Part shown: positions 1 to 5,132 of the stretch, in pieces
Numbering within the stretch: the stretch's first letter is position 1
Layout of the letters: each line of letters opens with the position of its first letter
From: Candidatus Brocadiaceae bacterium
GTDB taxonomy: Bacteria > Planctomycetota > MHYJ01 > JACQXL01 > CAKKQI01
Length of the DNA: 5,455 bases
Assembly: GCA_919901895.1 (NCBI GenBank)
Contig: CAKKQI010000331.1
Location: 1-5,455 of the forward strand
Reading direction: 5' to 3'
Position numbers and translations under genes: made by a program
Notes under the pieces: model-generated
Told to the model about the DNA's origin: nothing
The model's input: the letters and a program-made list of their open reading frames with translations, nothing else
Database searches by the model: none

Positions 1-1199
1 TGAGTCTTAACTCAGCCGGGGCCGACCCCGTTGAGCAGAAAAGATGGGATGATAAAGCGACGACCCTGGAAAGACATCTCAAAACAATGGCCGGCCGGAT
101 GGACCAGGCCCTCTTTTACGAAATGAATAAAAATGCGGAAGAATTGTATTATCAATTACAAAAAGAAGGCCGATTTTCTCCCGCCGCGCGGAAATTTTCT
201 GAAATCTCCCTGAAAACAGTCGGGTCCGAAGGTCTGCCTTCTTTTTATCAGGAAGTCCTGATCGGTAAATCGGCCCTGATGCAGGAGGTGTATTACCTGA
301 TCGAAAGAGTCGCCCCAACCGATTTGCCGATTTTAATCTACGGTGAGACCGGCACTGGTAAGGAACTGGTCGCCCGGGCGATTCACCAACGCAGTTTACG
401 CTCCCGGCAAATCTGGTTGGCTTGTAATACCGGCGCAATTCCGGAGACGCTTCTGGAGAGCGAACTCTTCGGGTATGTTAAGGGGGCTTTTACCGGAGCG
501 CAATCGGATAAAAAAGGTTATATTGAACTCGCTTCCAACGGCACGCTTTTCTTAGATGAAATCGGTAATATGTCTTTGGGGATGCAGCAGAAATTATTAC
601 GCGTGATGGAGGATAACCAGTTATGGCGGGTCGGGGCGGAAAAAGCCATTACCGTCAACACCCGTTTTGTCCTGGCCAGTAATGAAGACTTGGAAGAACT
701 GGTCAAAGCCAAACGCTTCCGGGAGGATTTATTCTACCGGATAAACACAATTATTATCACCCTGCCGGCGTTAAAGGAAAGAAAAGAAGATATTCCGCTT
801 CTGCTTCAACGCTTTCTTGAAAAATACGCCGGTAAACATGCCTCATTCACCATTCCGGATTCTACATTACGCATTCTGACCAACTATTCCTGGCCCGGTA
901 ATATCAGGGAGTTAGAAAATGAGATAAAAAAAATCTGTACCTTGCATCCTAAAGGCGGTTCTATTACGGAAACAATGTTATCGGAAACTATCCGCCAGCC
1001 AACTACGGCAATTCCGACCGCCGGTCAGGATAACTCCTCGCTCGGCGAGTCGGTTGATAATTTTGAAAAACGAATGATTGAAGACGCCTTAATGAAATGC
1101 GCTGGTAATATCAGCCGGGCCGCCCGATTGCTCCAATGCGACCGGCCCAGTCTGCACCGTAAGATGAAACGTCTGAAAATCACCGCTCTCAATTCGTAA
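1..1199 (+). CDS. Sigma-54-dependent transcriptional activator (NtrC/PilR-type), 5' partial
   Basis: This is a bacterial enhancer-binding protein, which uses ATP hydrolysis to open promoters held by RNA polymerase-sigma-54. Residues are numbered from the ATG at 87. Visible motifs are Walker A GETGTGKE (86-93), the sigma-54-contacting GAFTGA loop (133-138), Walker B LFLDEIG (154-160), the arginine-finger region RFREDLFYRIN (210-220) and sensor II WPGNIREL (269-276). A Fis-type helix-turn-helix (NISRAARLLQ...LHRKMKRL, about 341-363) is at the C-terminus. All key residues look intact. The frame stays open for 28 codons upstream of 87, to the window edge, and reads like coding sequence; the ATG at 87 has only a weak ribosome site. 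I therefore call the gene 5' partial, with its sensory or receiver domain probably outside the window. The frame enters at position 3. The downstream sigma-54 promoter suggests a local target. The family call is very secure; the exact subfamily is not. Confidence 0.95.
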   Translation, partial: SLNSAGADPVEQKRWDDKATTLERHLKTMAGRMDQALFYEMNKNAEELYYQLQKEGRFSPAARKFSEISLKTVGSEGLPSFYQEVLIGKSALMQEVYYLIERVAPTDLPILIYGETGTGKELVARAIHQRSLRSRQIWLACNTGAIPETLLESELFGYVKGAFTGAQSDKKGYIELASNGTLFLDEIGNMSLGMQQKLLRVMEDNQLWRVGAEKAITVNTRFVLASNEDLEELVKAKRFREDLFYRINTIIITLPALKERKEDIPLLLQRFLEKYAGKHASFTIPDSTLRILTNYSWPGNIRELENEIKKICTLHPKGGSITETMLSETIRQPTTAIPTAGQDNSSLGESVDNFEKRMIEDALMKCAGNISRAARLLQCDRPSLHRKMKRLKITALNS

Positions 1200-1225
1200 T
1201 TATTTAGCGGAACGAAATCCCCCTT

Positions 1226-1243
1226 TTCCGACATTCGTCGGAA
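1226..1243 (+). other. Hairpin just after the activator gene, possible weak terminator
   Basis: TTCCGAC (1226-1232) and GTCGGAA (1237-1243) form a perfect 7-bp stem with an ATTC loop, 27 nt after the activator stop codon. No run of T follows, so it does not meet the intrinsic-terminator pattern. It could be a 3'-end stabilising stem or a Rho-associated end. The rest of 1244-1385 holds only the 12-bp palindrome TAGTTATAACTA (1328-1339) and no gene. Confidence 0.35.
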
Positions 1244-1385
1244 TCGTATCGGCATAGTGTTCAAGAACAATTTATCTAGTCTAGCCTTCAGAGGCGGGGA
1301 CAAGCCCATTGTTGTCAAATTAAGCGGTAGTTATAACTATTTATTACTTATGGCGTTACAGTTTTAATATCGTAGGTATTTGCCA

Positions 1386-1508
1386 TCGGGCTGTTGAAAC
1401 CTTTAAAATTCAACGACCAATCTCCTGCCCCGGCGGGACGGGGTCGTTGTCTACCGAGGTTTTTGGTAGACAACGCAATTTATTGCGTTGATTATTACAA
1501 CAGAACGA
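1386..1508. repeat. Chain of overlapping inverted repeats, possibly a decayed small mobile element
   Basis: Successive GTTG and CAAC arms alternate here and can pair in several exclusive ways: GTTGAA/TTCAAC (1393-1398/1409-1414), CAACGACC/GGTCGTTG (1411-1418/1442-1449), an 11-bp perfect stem (1445-1455/1465-1475, 9-nt loop) and CAACGCAA/TTGCGTTG (1471-1478/1483-1490, TTTA loop). The whole is closed by CTGTTG (1391-1396) and CAACAG (1498-1503). The left end CTGTTGAAACC matches the core of the terminal repeat at 3491-3508. The right end CAACAGAACGA matches the other terminus at 9 of 11 positions. No flanking 7-bp duplication is visible, so membership in that family is tentative. It lies upstream of the pilin-like gene's start site and so would not be in that mRNA. 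Confidence 0.5.
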
Positions 1509-1587
1509 AAATAATATTATCAGGTAGATAATCCCTCACAGGATTGACTTGATATTCGGATCGGCTCTAAGAGATCACAGACCAGCG

Positions 1588-1625
1588 CCTGTAACACTTT
1601 GCAACACCTGTAACGCTTCGCAACA
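1588..1625 (+). promoter_or_regulatory. Two adjacent 19-bp direct repeats, candidate enhancer sites for the activator
   Basis: CCTGTAACACTTTGCAACA (1588-1606) is followed without gap by CCTGTAACGCTTCGCAACA (1607-1625), a match of 17 of 19. Each copy has loose dyad character, with TGT at one side and ACA at the other. They lie about 130-170 bp upstream of the expected start site of the sigma-54 promoter at 1731-1746, a usual distance for enhancer-binding-protein sites. CTGTAACGC also occurs once inverted at 1353-1361. Binding by the product of the upstream gene is inferred from position only. Confidence 0.6.
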
Positions 1626-1683
1626 ACTACCTTAGTCATTCCGGCGCAACCACCAAGTATTCTTTTGCTTTAACTCGTTGTTT

Positions 1684-1735
1684 TGCAAGAGATTACGTAA
1701 TTTTAACCTTTCGCCGTCATCAGCAATCTCTGGCA
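1684..1735. repeat. Inverted repeat whose right arm covers the -24 box
   Basis: TGCAAGAGATT (1684-1694) and AATCTCTGGCA (1725-1735) are inverted copies with one mismatch in 11, separated by 30 bp. The right arm runs into the TGGCA of the sigma-54 -24 element. The left arm abuts a perfect palindrome, ATTACGTAAT (1692-1701). It may be a second operator or a chance repeat; nothing in the sequence decides. Confidence 0.35.
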
Positions 1736-1746
1736 CGCTATTTGCT
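1731..1746 (+). promoter_or_regulatory. Sigma-54 (RpoN) -24/-12 promoter
   Basis: TGGCACGCTATTTGCT fits the sigma-54 consensus TGGCAC-N5-TTGC exactly, with GG at 1732-1733 and GC at 1744-1745 in the required spacing. Transcription would start near 1757, giving a leader of about 47 nt before the ATG at 1804. Sigma-54 promoters need an enhancer-binding protein, and one is encoded immediately upstream, while pilin genes are a classical sigma-54/PilR target. The match is seen directly; use by this activator is inferred. Confidence 0.88.
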
Positions 1747-1787
1747 CTATATAATATGTAGCGGCGAGGATTATCTTCGCCTTGGTC

Positions 1788-1794
1788 AAGGAGA
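1788..1794 (+). promoter_or_regulatory. Ribosome binding site of the pilin-like gene
   Basis: AAGGAGA is a strong Shine-Dalgarno match ending 9 nt before the ATG at 1804. It supports that start over the in-frame GTG at 1849, which has no such site. Confidence 0.8.
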
Positions 1795-1803
1795 GCAAAT
1801 AAA

Positions 1804-3423
1804 ATGAAAACTCATAATCTGTGTAATCAGTTTCAATCTGTGTCATCTGTGAAAGGCTCGGCCCTAATGATTACCGCCGTAGTCGTAATGACCATGGTCG
1901 TTATCAGCGGCGTCCTGTTAAATGACGTGGTAGTTCATAATAAACTGGTTAATAGTTATGAACAAAATTACCAACTGCGCTATGCGGCTGATGCCGGACT
2001 GGAGCAGGTCAAATACCAGGTTTCTACTAATTCCGCCTGGCTGGCGGCTAATAGTTCCACCACCGGTTTCCTGGCTTTTGATAACCTGCTGATTGATAGC
2101 GTACCGGTGGACGTGCTTATTACCGATCTGGGGACAATTACTAACGGCGCTAAATTTTATAAAGTTATGTCTACCGCAGAGATAATCGCTGGCAGTCAAA
2201 TTGGCAAATATCGGGCGTCAACGAATATTATTATCGATAACCCTCTTTACCGCCCGAGAGATACTTTTTTTTCAGAAGGCAATATAACAACCGGTTTCGG
2301 CGGCTTGAATGTTTCAGGCACCGTTTTTACTAATAAAAATCTTGCGCAACAGAAGCCGAATGGCGGCGGCGACTGGGAAACGGCTTATTATTATAATGAT
2401 GTCACGGCTGCCGGCAGCATTGCGGATGCTTATACTGTTTTTAAGGGCGCAAAAATATCAGGCGCGGCCACGCGGACATTGCCTAATGTTTCTTCTGCTC
2501 TATTAGGCGCCTACGCCAGCGCCTCCAGTCAGGCTGACCCTTTCTGGATTAATGAAGAAAATCCATTTTATCAAAGTGTTCTCCCCTATGGATCTTATTA
2601 TGATTCTAGCGAAGAGGTATGGAAAACCGGGTCTCTATATTCGGATCCTCAAGTATCTATTACTTTAGTAGGAAACCAGGTAGCGATAACCGTAAGCTCT
2701 TCATCTGGAGTAATCGCCGACGTTTATGATTTACCGACTAACAAATTGATTTATATTGGTAATGATCCATCCATTGACAAGCCAAACAGTGTTTTAGCCG
2801 CTCCAACTCTCTTCACACCGGCTATTACGGGAGAAAGCACTCTTAACGGCCGCTTGGCTATTATGTCAAAAGTACCTTTATATATCAAAAAAAGTATCCG
2901 TTATGTTGATAATGAGGGGGACCCGGCCTATATTCTGACTAAAGACGATGTTCCGACCAGCACCAATACGCCGGCCGGCGTCTCGTGGACCGCGGCTAAC
3001 GGTTATGCTTATGTTCCTAATCCGGCTTATAACGGCACGTCTAACTTGCACCTTGTTAGTTCTGCTCCTTCAGGCGATACTAATTCTAATATTATAATAG
3101 ATGGCGCGTATGAACAACCGTATAATATGGAACTACATGCGACAATACTGAGTTCTGTACTCGGCGGCTGGAAGGGAGTAATCGGTGGTAGCTGGAGCTA
3201 TGGCCAGCAACTGGGAAATTTCCGGTTTGTCGGAGCGATAACCGAACCCCGAGCATCTGGTATTTATCTTTGGTTATTAAAATATTGCTGGTCTCTAAGT
3301 AATGAATATATTTATGATTCCACTTTGTTGACCAATACGCCGGCCTGGTCGCCGCCGGCGCCTCCGGGGTCTGAGGGCGCTGGTTCTTCAAATTTTACTT
3401 TCACTTCCTGGCGCAGAGAATAA
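1804..3423 (+). CDS. PilX-like type IV pilus-associated protein with a large extracytoplasmic domain
   Basis: Residues 1-18 (ending SSVKG) form a leader with a prepilin-peptidase-like site between G18 and S19. They are followed by GSAL and a hydrophobic helix (about 20-39), then the stretch ending AADAGLEQ that is typical of PilX N-terminal domains. Position +5 of the mature protein is Ile instead of the Glu of major pilins, as in several minor pilins. At 539 aa it is far longer than a classical PilX (about 150-200 aa). About 470 residues would sit outside the membrane, rich in Ser, Thr, Asn, Gly and Tyr, with only two Cys (7 and 495), so no disulfide within the exported domain. The segments around LNGRLAIMS (347-355), the Gly-rich stretch 430-470 and YIYDSTLL...PPAPP (502-521) recall DUF4900-type envelope proteins; that link is from memory and tentative. 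It stands alone, driven by the sigma-54 promoter. A role in pilus tip, adhesion or secretion pseudopilus is inferred. Confidence 0.82.
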   Translation: MKTHNLCNQFQSVSSVKGSALMITAVVVMTMVVISGVLLNDVVVHNKLVNSYEQNYQLRYAADAGLEQVKYQVSTNSAWLAANSSTTGFLAFDNLLIDSVPVDVLITDLGTITNGAKFYKVMSTAEIIAGSQIGKYRASTNIIIDNPLYRPRDTFFSEGNITTGFGGLNVSGTVFTNKNLAQQKPNGGGDWETAYYYNDVTAAGSIADAYTVFKGAKISGAATRTLPNVSSALLGAYASASSQADPFWINEENPFYQSVLPYGSYYDSSEEVWKTGSLYSDPQVSITLVGNQVAITVSSSSGVIADVYDLPTNKLIYIGNDPSIDKPNSVLAAPTLFTPAITGESTLNGRLAIMSKVPLYIKKSIRYVDNEGDPAYILTKDDVPTSTNTPAGVSWTAANGYAYVPNPAYNGTSNLHLVSSAPSGDTNSNIIIDGAYEQPYNMELHATILSSVLGGWKGVIGGSWSYGQQLGNFRFVGAITEPRASGIYLWLLKYCWSLSNEYIYDSTLLTNTPAWSPPAPPGSEGAGSSNFTFTSWRRE

Positions 3424-3444
3424 ATTATATATTCCATATCACCG

Positions 3445-3471
3445 GCCGCGCGGTCGTGTGGAACACGCGGC
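3445..3471 (+). other. GC-rich hairpin after the pilin-like gene
   Basis: GCCGCG (3445-3450) pairs with CGCGGC (3466-3471). An alternative inner stem is CGTGT/ACACG (3455-3459/3463-3467). It lies 22 nt after the stop codon and may mark the transcript end, but no T run follows, so it is not a standard intrinsic terminator. Confidence 0.35.
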
Positions 3472-3490
3472 AGAATTAACCTATTTATAA

Positions 3491-3665
3491 TGGCTCTGTT
3501 GAAACCCTGCTTTATTTGTCATTGCGAGCGATCCCGCCAAAGGCGGGTCCGCCTCAGGCGGAAGCGAAGCAATCTCGTTAGCGTATTTGAGATTGCCACG
3601 TGGCACTAAGGCGCCACTCGCAATGACATACCGGCTGCGTAAACCAGAGGGTTTCAACAGAGCCA
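3491..3665. mobile_element. 175-bp MITE-like element with perfect terminal inverted repeats and 7-bp target duplication
   Basis: The ends are perfect 18-bp inverted copies, TGGCTCTGTTGAAACCCT (3491-3508) and its complement (3648-3665). The element is flanked on both sides by TTTATAA (3484-3490 and 3666-3672), as expected of a target-site duplication. Inside, TGTCATTGCGAG (3517-3528) and CTCGCAATGACA (3617-3628) form a second inverted pair. Between them lie two tight hairpins, CCCGCC-AAA-GGCGGG (3533-3547) and TCCGCC-TCA-GGCGGA (3548-3562), and the palindrome GCCACGTGGC (3595-3604). There is no transposase or credible gene, so movement would need an enzyme supplied elsewhere. The perfect ends suggest recent insertion. 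The arms resemble widespread bacterial palindromic repeats of the GTCATTGCGAG type. Confidence 0.85.
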
Positions 3666-3694
3666 TTTATAATAATATTACCACCAACCTGCCG

Positions 3695-3711
3695 CCCCGC
3701 GGAACGCGGGG
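3695..3711 (+). other. CCCCGCG hairpin
   Basis: CCCCGCG (3695-3701) and CGCGGGG (3705-3711) form a 7-bp stem around GAA. A T5 run occurs at 3731-3735, too far away for a canonical terminator. CTGCCGC just before it (3689-3695) is complementary to GCGGCAG at 3467-3473, so the element at 3491-3665 may have split an older inverted repeat. No gene is visible in 3666-3777. Confidence 0.35.
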
Positions 3712-3777
3712 TGACACTATTGTGCCGCCGTTTTTCTCGCCTTTCGGGAATAGTTTTCCGTAATTAAACTTGCCTAT

Positions 3778-3935
3778 CTATGCAAAACCACCTAAATTGT
3801 CTTGCATATTCTTGCCGACCGTCATTGTCCGATTTAATACGTCTGTATCACGCGTCCGCGTGGTCGGACAATCCAGATTTCTGGGTTCCCCGGTCAAGCC
3901 GGGGAATGACTGATTACTTTATTGGTTTTGCATAG
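3778..3935. mobile_element. 158-bp palindromic element with different terminal repeats
   Basis: CTATGCAAAACCA (3778-3790) and TGGTTTTGCATAG (3923-3935) are perfect 13-bp inverted ends, unrelated to those of the element at 3491-3665. Inside are inverted ATTGTCCGA/TCGGACAAT (3824-3832/3864-3872) and the hairpins CACGC-GTCC-GCGTG (about 3849-3862), CCAG-ATTT-CTGG (3873-3884) and TTCCCCGG-TCAAG-CCGGGGAA (3886-3906). Inward-facing GTCATT arms lie at 3821-3826 and 3905-3910. I see no coding sequence and no clear flanking duplication, so mobility is less certain than for the other elements. Confidence 0.62.
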
Positions 3936-4021
3936 GTAAATACGCCTCATAAGTGAGTGACAGCACCAGTTTATTAAACGAACGCTGTCTTGACAAAGAA
4001 AAACTCCCCTTCCCAATTTTC

Positions 4022-4049
4022 TTGCAAAACAATATTTTTACGATAAGAT
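4022..4049 (+). promoter_or_regulatory. Weak sigma-70-like promoter close to the ThuA-like start
   Basis: TTGCAA (4022-4027) and TAAGAT (4044-4049) match the -35 and -10 consensus at 4 of 6 positions each, with 16-bp spacing. The -10 box ends 8 nt before the ATG at 4058, so the transcript would be nearly leaderless. A consensus TTGACA at 3990-3995 has no suitable -10 partner. The rest of 3936-4021 shows only a 6-bp inverted repeat, GACAGC/GCTGTC (3959-3964/3984-3989). Confidence 0.35.
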
Positions 4050-4057
4050 GACTTTAT

Positions 4058-4747
4058 ATGAAAAAAGCGTTAATGGTCTGGGGCGGATGGCGCGGGCATG
4101 AACCGAAACAGTGCGTTGAAATTTTCGCGCCCATCCTGCAAACCAAAGGATTTAAAGTAACCATATCAAATACTTTAAATATTTATCTCAACCGGCCGAA
4201 AATGAAATCAACGGACTTAATCATTCCGGTCTGGACCATGGGTCAGATTACCGCCGAACAGGAAGAAGCGCTGATGGAGACCGTCGCGAACGGAGCGGGC
4301 CTGGCCGGCTGGCACGGCGGAATGGCCGATTCTTTCCGGAATAATACGAATTACCAGTTTATGGTGGGCGGGCAATGGGTCGCTCATCCGGGCGGTATCG
4401 TTGATTACAAAATAAATATCATCAAACCAAACGACCCCATTGTCCGGGGTATCAAAGATTTCAAAATCAAATCGGAACAGTATTATATGCACGTTGACCC
4501 GGCCAACGAGGTCTTGGCCGTAACCAGATTTAATAATAAACCCGGCGCATATCTGAAGAAACCCTATCGCTGGATAAAGGGAGTGGTGATGCCGATGATT
4601 TGGAAACGCCGCTGGGGCAAGGGAAAAATATTTTATGCCGCGCCCGGACATACCACCGCTGATTTTCTCATTCCTGAATTGAAAGAAATTGTTGTCCGCG
4701 GAATGCTCTGGGCCAGCCGCTGCTACTCTGCGATTCATCCTTCGTAG
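4058..4747 (+). CDS. ThuA-like domain protein (class I glutamine-amidotransferase-like fold)
   Basis: This 229-aa cytoplasmic protein has no signal peptide or membrane segment, and its length is normal for a stand-alone ThuA-like domain. Supporting motifs are the N-terminal [10 protein letters not shown] (7-16), the nucleophile-elbow-like [13 protein letters not shown] (81-93), [11 protein letters not shown] (103-113), the SEQYYM segment (139-144) and the late GHTTADF (197-203). ThuA family members act in sugar metabolism; ThuA of rhizobia works with the Gfo/Idh/MocA dehydrogenase ThuB on trehalose and related disaccharides. The next gene here is also Gfo/Idh/MocA-like, which supports a sugar-modifying role. 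The exact substrate cannot be read from the sequence. No Shine-Dalgarno site precedes the ATG, but this start gives the natural beta-strand beginning [10 protein letters not shown]. The large antisense frame over 4217-4738 is a shadow. Confidence 0.87.
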   Translation: MKKALMVWGGWRGHEPKQCVEIFAPILQTKGFKVTISNTLNIYLNRPKMKSTDLIIPVWTMGQITAEQEEALMETVANGAGLAGWHGGMADSFRNNTNYQFMVGGQWVAHPGGIVDYKINIIKPNDPIVRGIKDFKIKSEQYYMHVDPANEVLAVTRFNNKPGAYLKKPYRWIKGVVMPMIWKRRWGKGKIFYAAPGHTTADFLIPELKEIVVRGMLWASRCYSAIHPS

Positions 4748-4769
4748 AAACTACTTCGGAGAAGGAAGC

Positions 4770-4846
4770 GCTGCGTAGCACAAGTGAATTTATGATCAAG
4801 TAAAATTGCCGTCCCAGTAATCACTTGATTAGCAATTTTACGCAGC
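4770..4846. repeat. Compound inverted repeat after the ThuA-like gene
   Basis: GTAAAATTGC (4800-4809) pairs with GCAATTTTAC (4832-4841), and GCTGCGTA (4770-4777) pairs with TACGCAGC (4839-4846). The two right arms overlap by TAC, so the stems compete at the junction. A weaker ATCAAGT/ACTTGAT pair lies inside. It starts 22 nt after the stop codon and could act as a 3' stem; it lacks a T run. Confidence 0.45.
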
Positions 4847-4856
4847 CCCTGGGCGA

Positions 4857-4874
4857 CCTCGACGAAAGTCGGGG
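4857..4874 (+). other. GAAA-tetraloop hairpin
   Basis: CCTCGAC (4857-4863) pairs with GTCGGGG (4868-4874), with one T-G wobble, around a stable GAAA loop. It lies between the ThuA-like gene and the element at 4893, in what was the original intergenic spacer. Function is unknown; it may stabilise or end the upstream transcript. Confidence 0.35.
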
Positions 4875-4892
4875 AAGTTGAATGGGTCAATA

Positions 4893-5116
4893 TGGCTTAT
4901 TTAAAACCATCGACAAAATGTCATTGCGAGTGGCGCCTTAGCGCCACGTGGCAATCTGACGCAGAGCGTCATTCTGAGGCGAAGCCGAAGAATCTTGTTG
5001 TAAGTTACAAGACTCTTCGCTACCGCTCAGAGTGACACTTCGTGTCAGATTACTTCGTCGTCCGCCTAAGGCGGACTCCTCGTAATGACACAAAGGGTAG
5101 GGTTTCAACTGAGCCG
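4893..5116. mobile_element. 224-bp MITE-like element of the same family, with 7-bp target duplication
   Basis: The right end AGGGTTTCAACTGAGCCG (5099-5116) matches the terminal repeat of the 3491-3665 element at 16 of 18 positions. The left end (4893-4910) is more decayed, at 13 of 18. GTCAATA flanks both sides (4886-4892 and 5117-5123), again a 7-bp duplication. Internally it is nested: an outer GTCATTGCGAG/CTCGTAATGAC pair (4920-4930/5079-5089) encloses a GTCATTCTGAG/CTCAGAGTGAC pair (4968-4978/5026-5036). Hairpins are GTGGCGC-CTTA-GCGCCAC (4930-4947), TGACAC-TTC-GTGTCA (5033-5047) and GTCCGCC-TAA-GGCGGAC (5060-5076). It contains no transposase gene. It ends 16 bp before the next start codon. 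Confidence 0.8.
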
Positions 5117-5121
5117 GTCAA

Positions 5122-5127
5122 TATAAT
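5122..5127 (+). promoter_or_regulatory. Consensus -10 box immediately before the oxidoreductase start
   Basis: TATAAT matches the -10 consensus exactly and ends 5 nt before the ATG at 5133, which would place the start site at or near the A of the ATG. No -35 match is found at 16-18 bp upstream, either now or in the reconstructed pre-insertion sequence. The box overlaps the right GTCAATA duplication, so insertion preserved it. It could also be a chance AT-rich match. Confidence 0.35.
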
Positions 5128-5132
5128 TTTCT

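Noticed and set aside
1025..1318. Minus-strand open frame at the end of the activator gene
   Set aside because: Overlaps the conserved Fis helix-turn-helix coding sequence and has no motif of its own.
1391..1503. Riboswitch or attenuator for the pilin-like gene
   Set aside because: It lies upstream of the predicted transcript start at about 1757, so it would not be in that mRNA; no known riboswitch core was recognised.
1588..1625. Tandem repeats as a minimal CRISPR
   Set aside because: Only two copies, directly adjacent with no spacer, and no cas genes.
1750..1755. TATAAT as a sigma-70 -10 box upstream of the pilin-like gene
   Set aside because: No -35 partner at 16-18 bp; the sigma-54 match just upstream is exact and explains the region better.
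1918..2199. Minus-strand open frame of 93 codons inside the pilin-like gene
   Set aside because: Opposite a strong coding frame with clear N-terminal signals; no independent evidence.
3481..3666. Short minus-strand open frame over the 175-bp element
   Set aside because: It is made almost entirely of the terminal repeats and hairpins of the element, so it reflects repeat DNA and not a protein.
3695..3735. Intrinsic terminator made of the CCCCGCG hairpin and the T5 run
   Set aside because: The T run starts 20 nt after the stem, too far for the standard mechanism.
3990..4019. TTGACA at 3990 as the main promoter of the ThuA-like gene
   Set aside because: At 17-18 bp spacing the -10 positions read CCAATT or CAATTT, a poor match.
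4217..4738. Long antisense open frame of 173 codons across the ThuA-like gene
   Set aside because: It lies fully opposite a well-supported gene, shows no recognisable family pattern and has no ribosome site; it is a codon-bias shadow.
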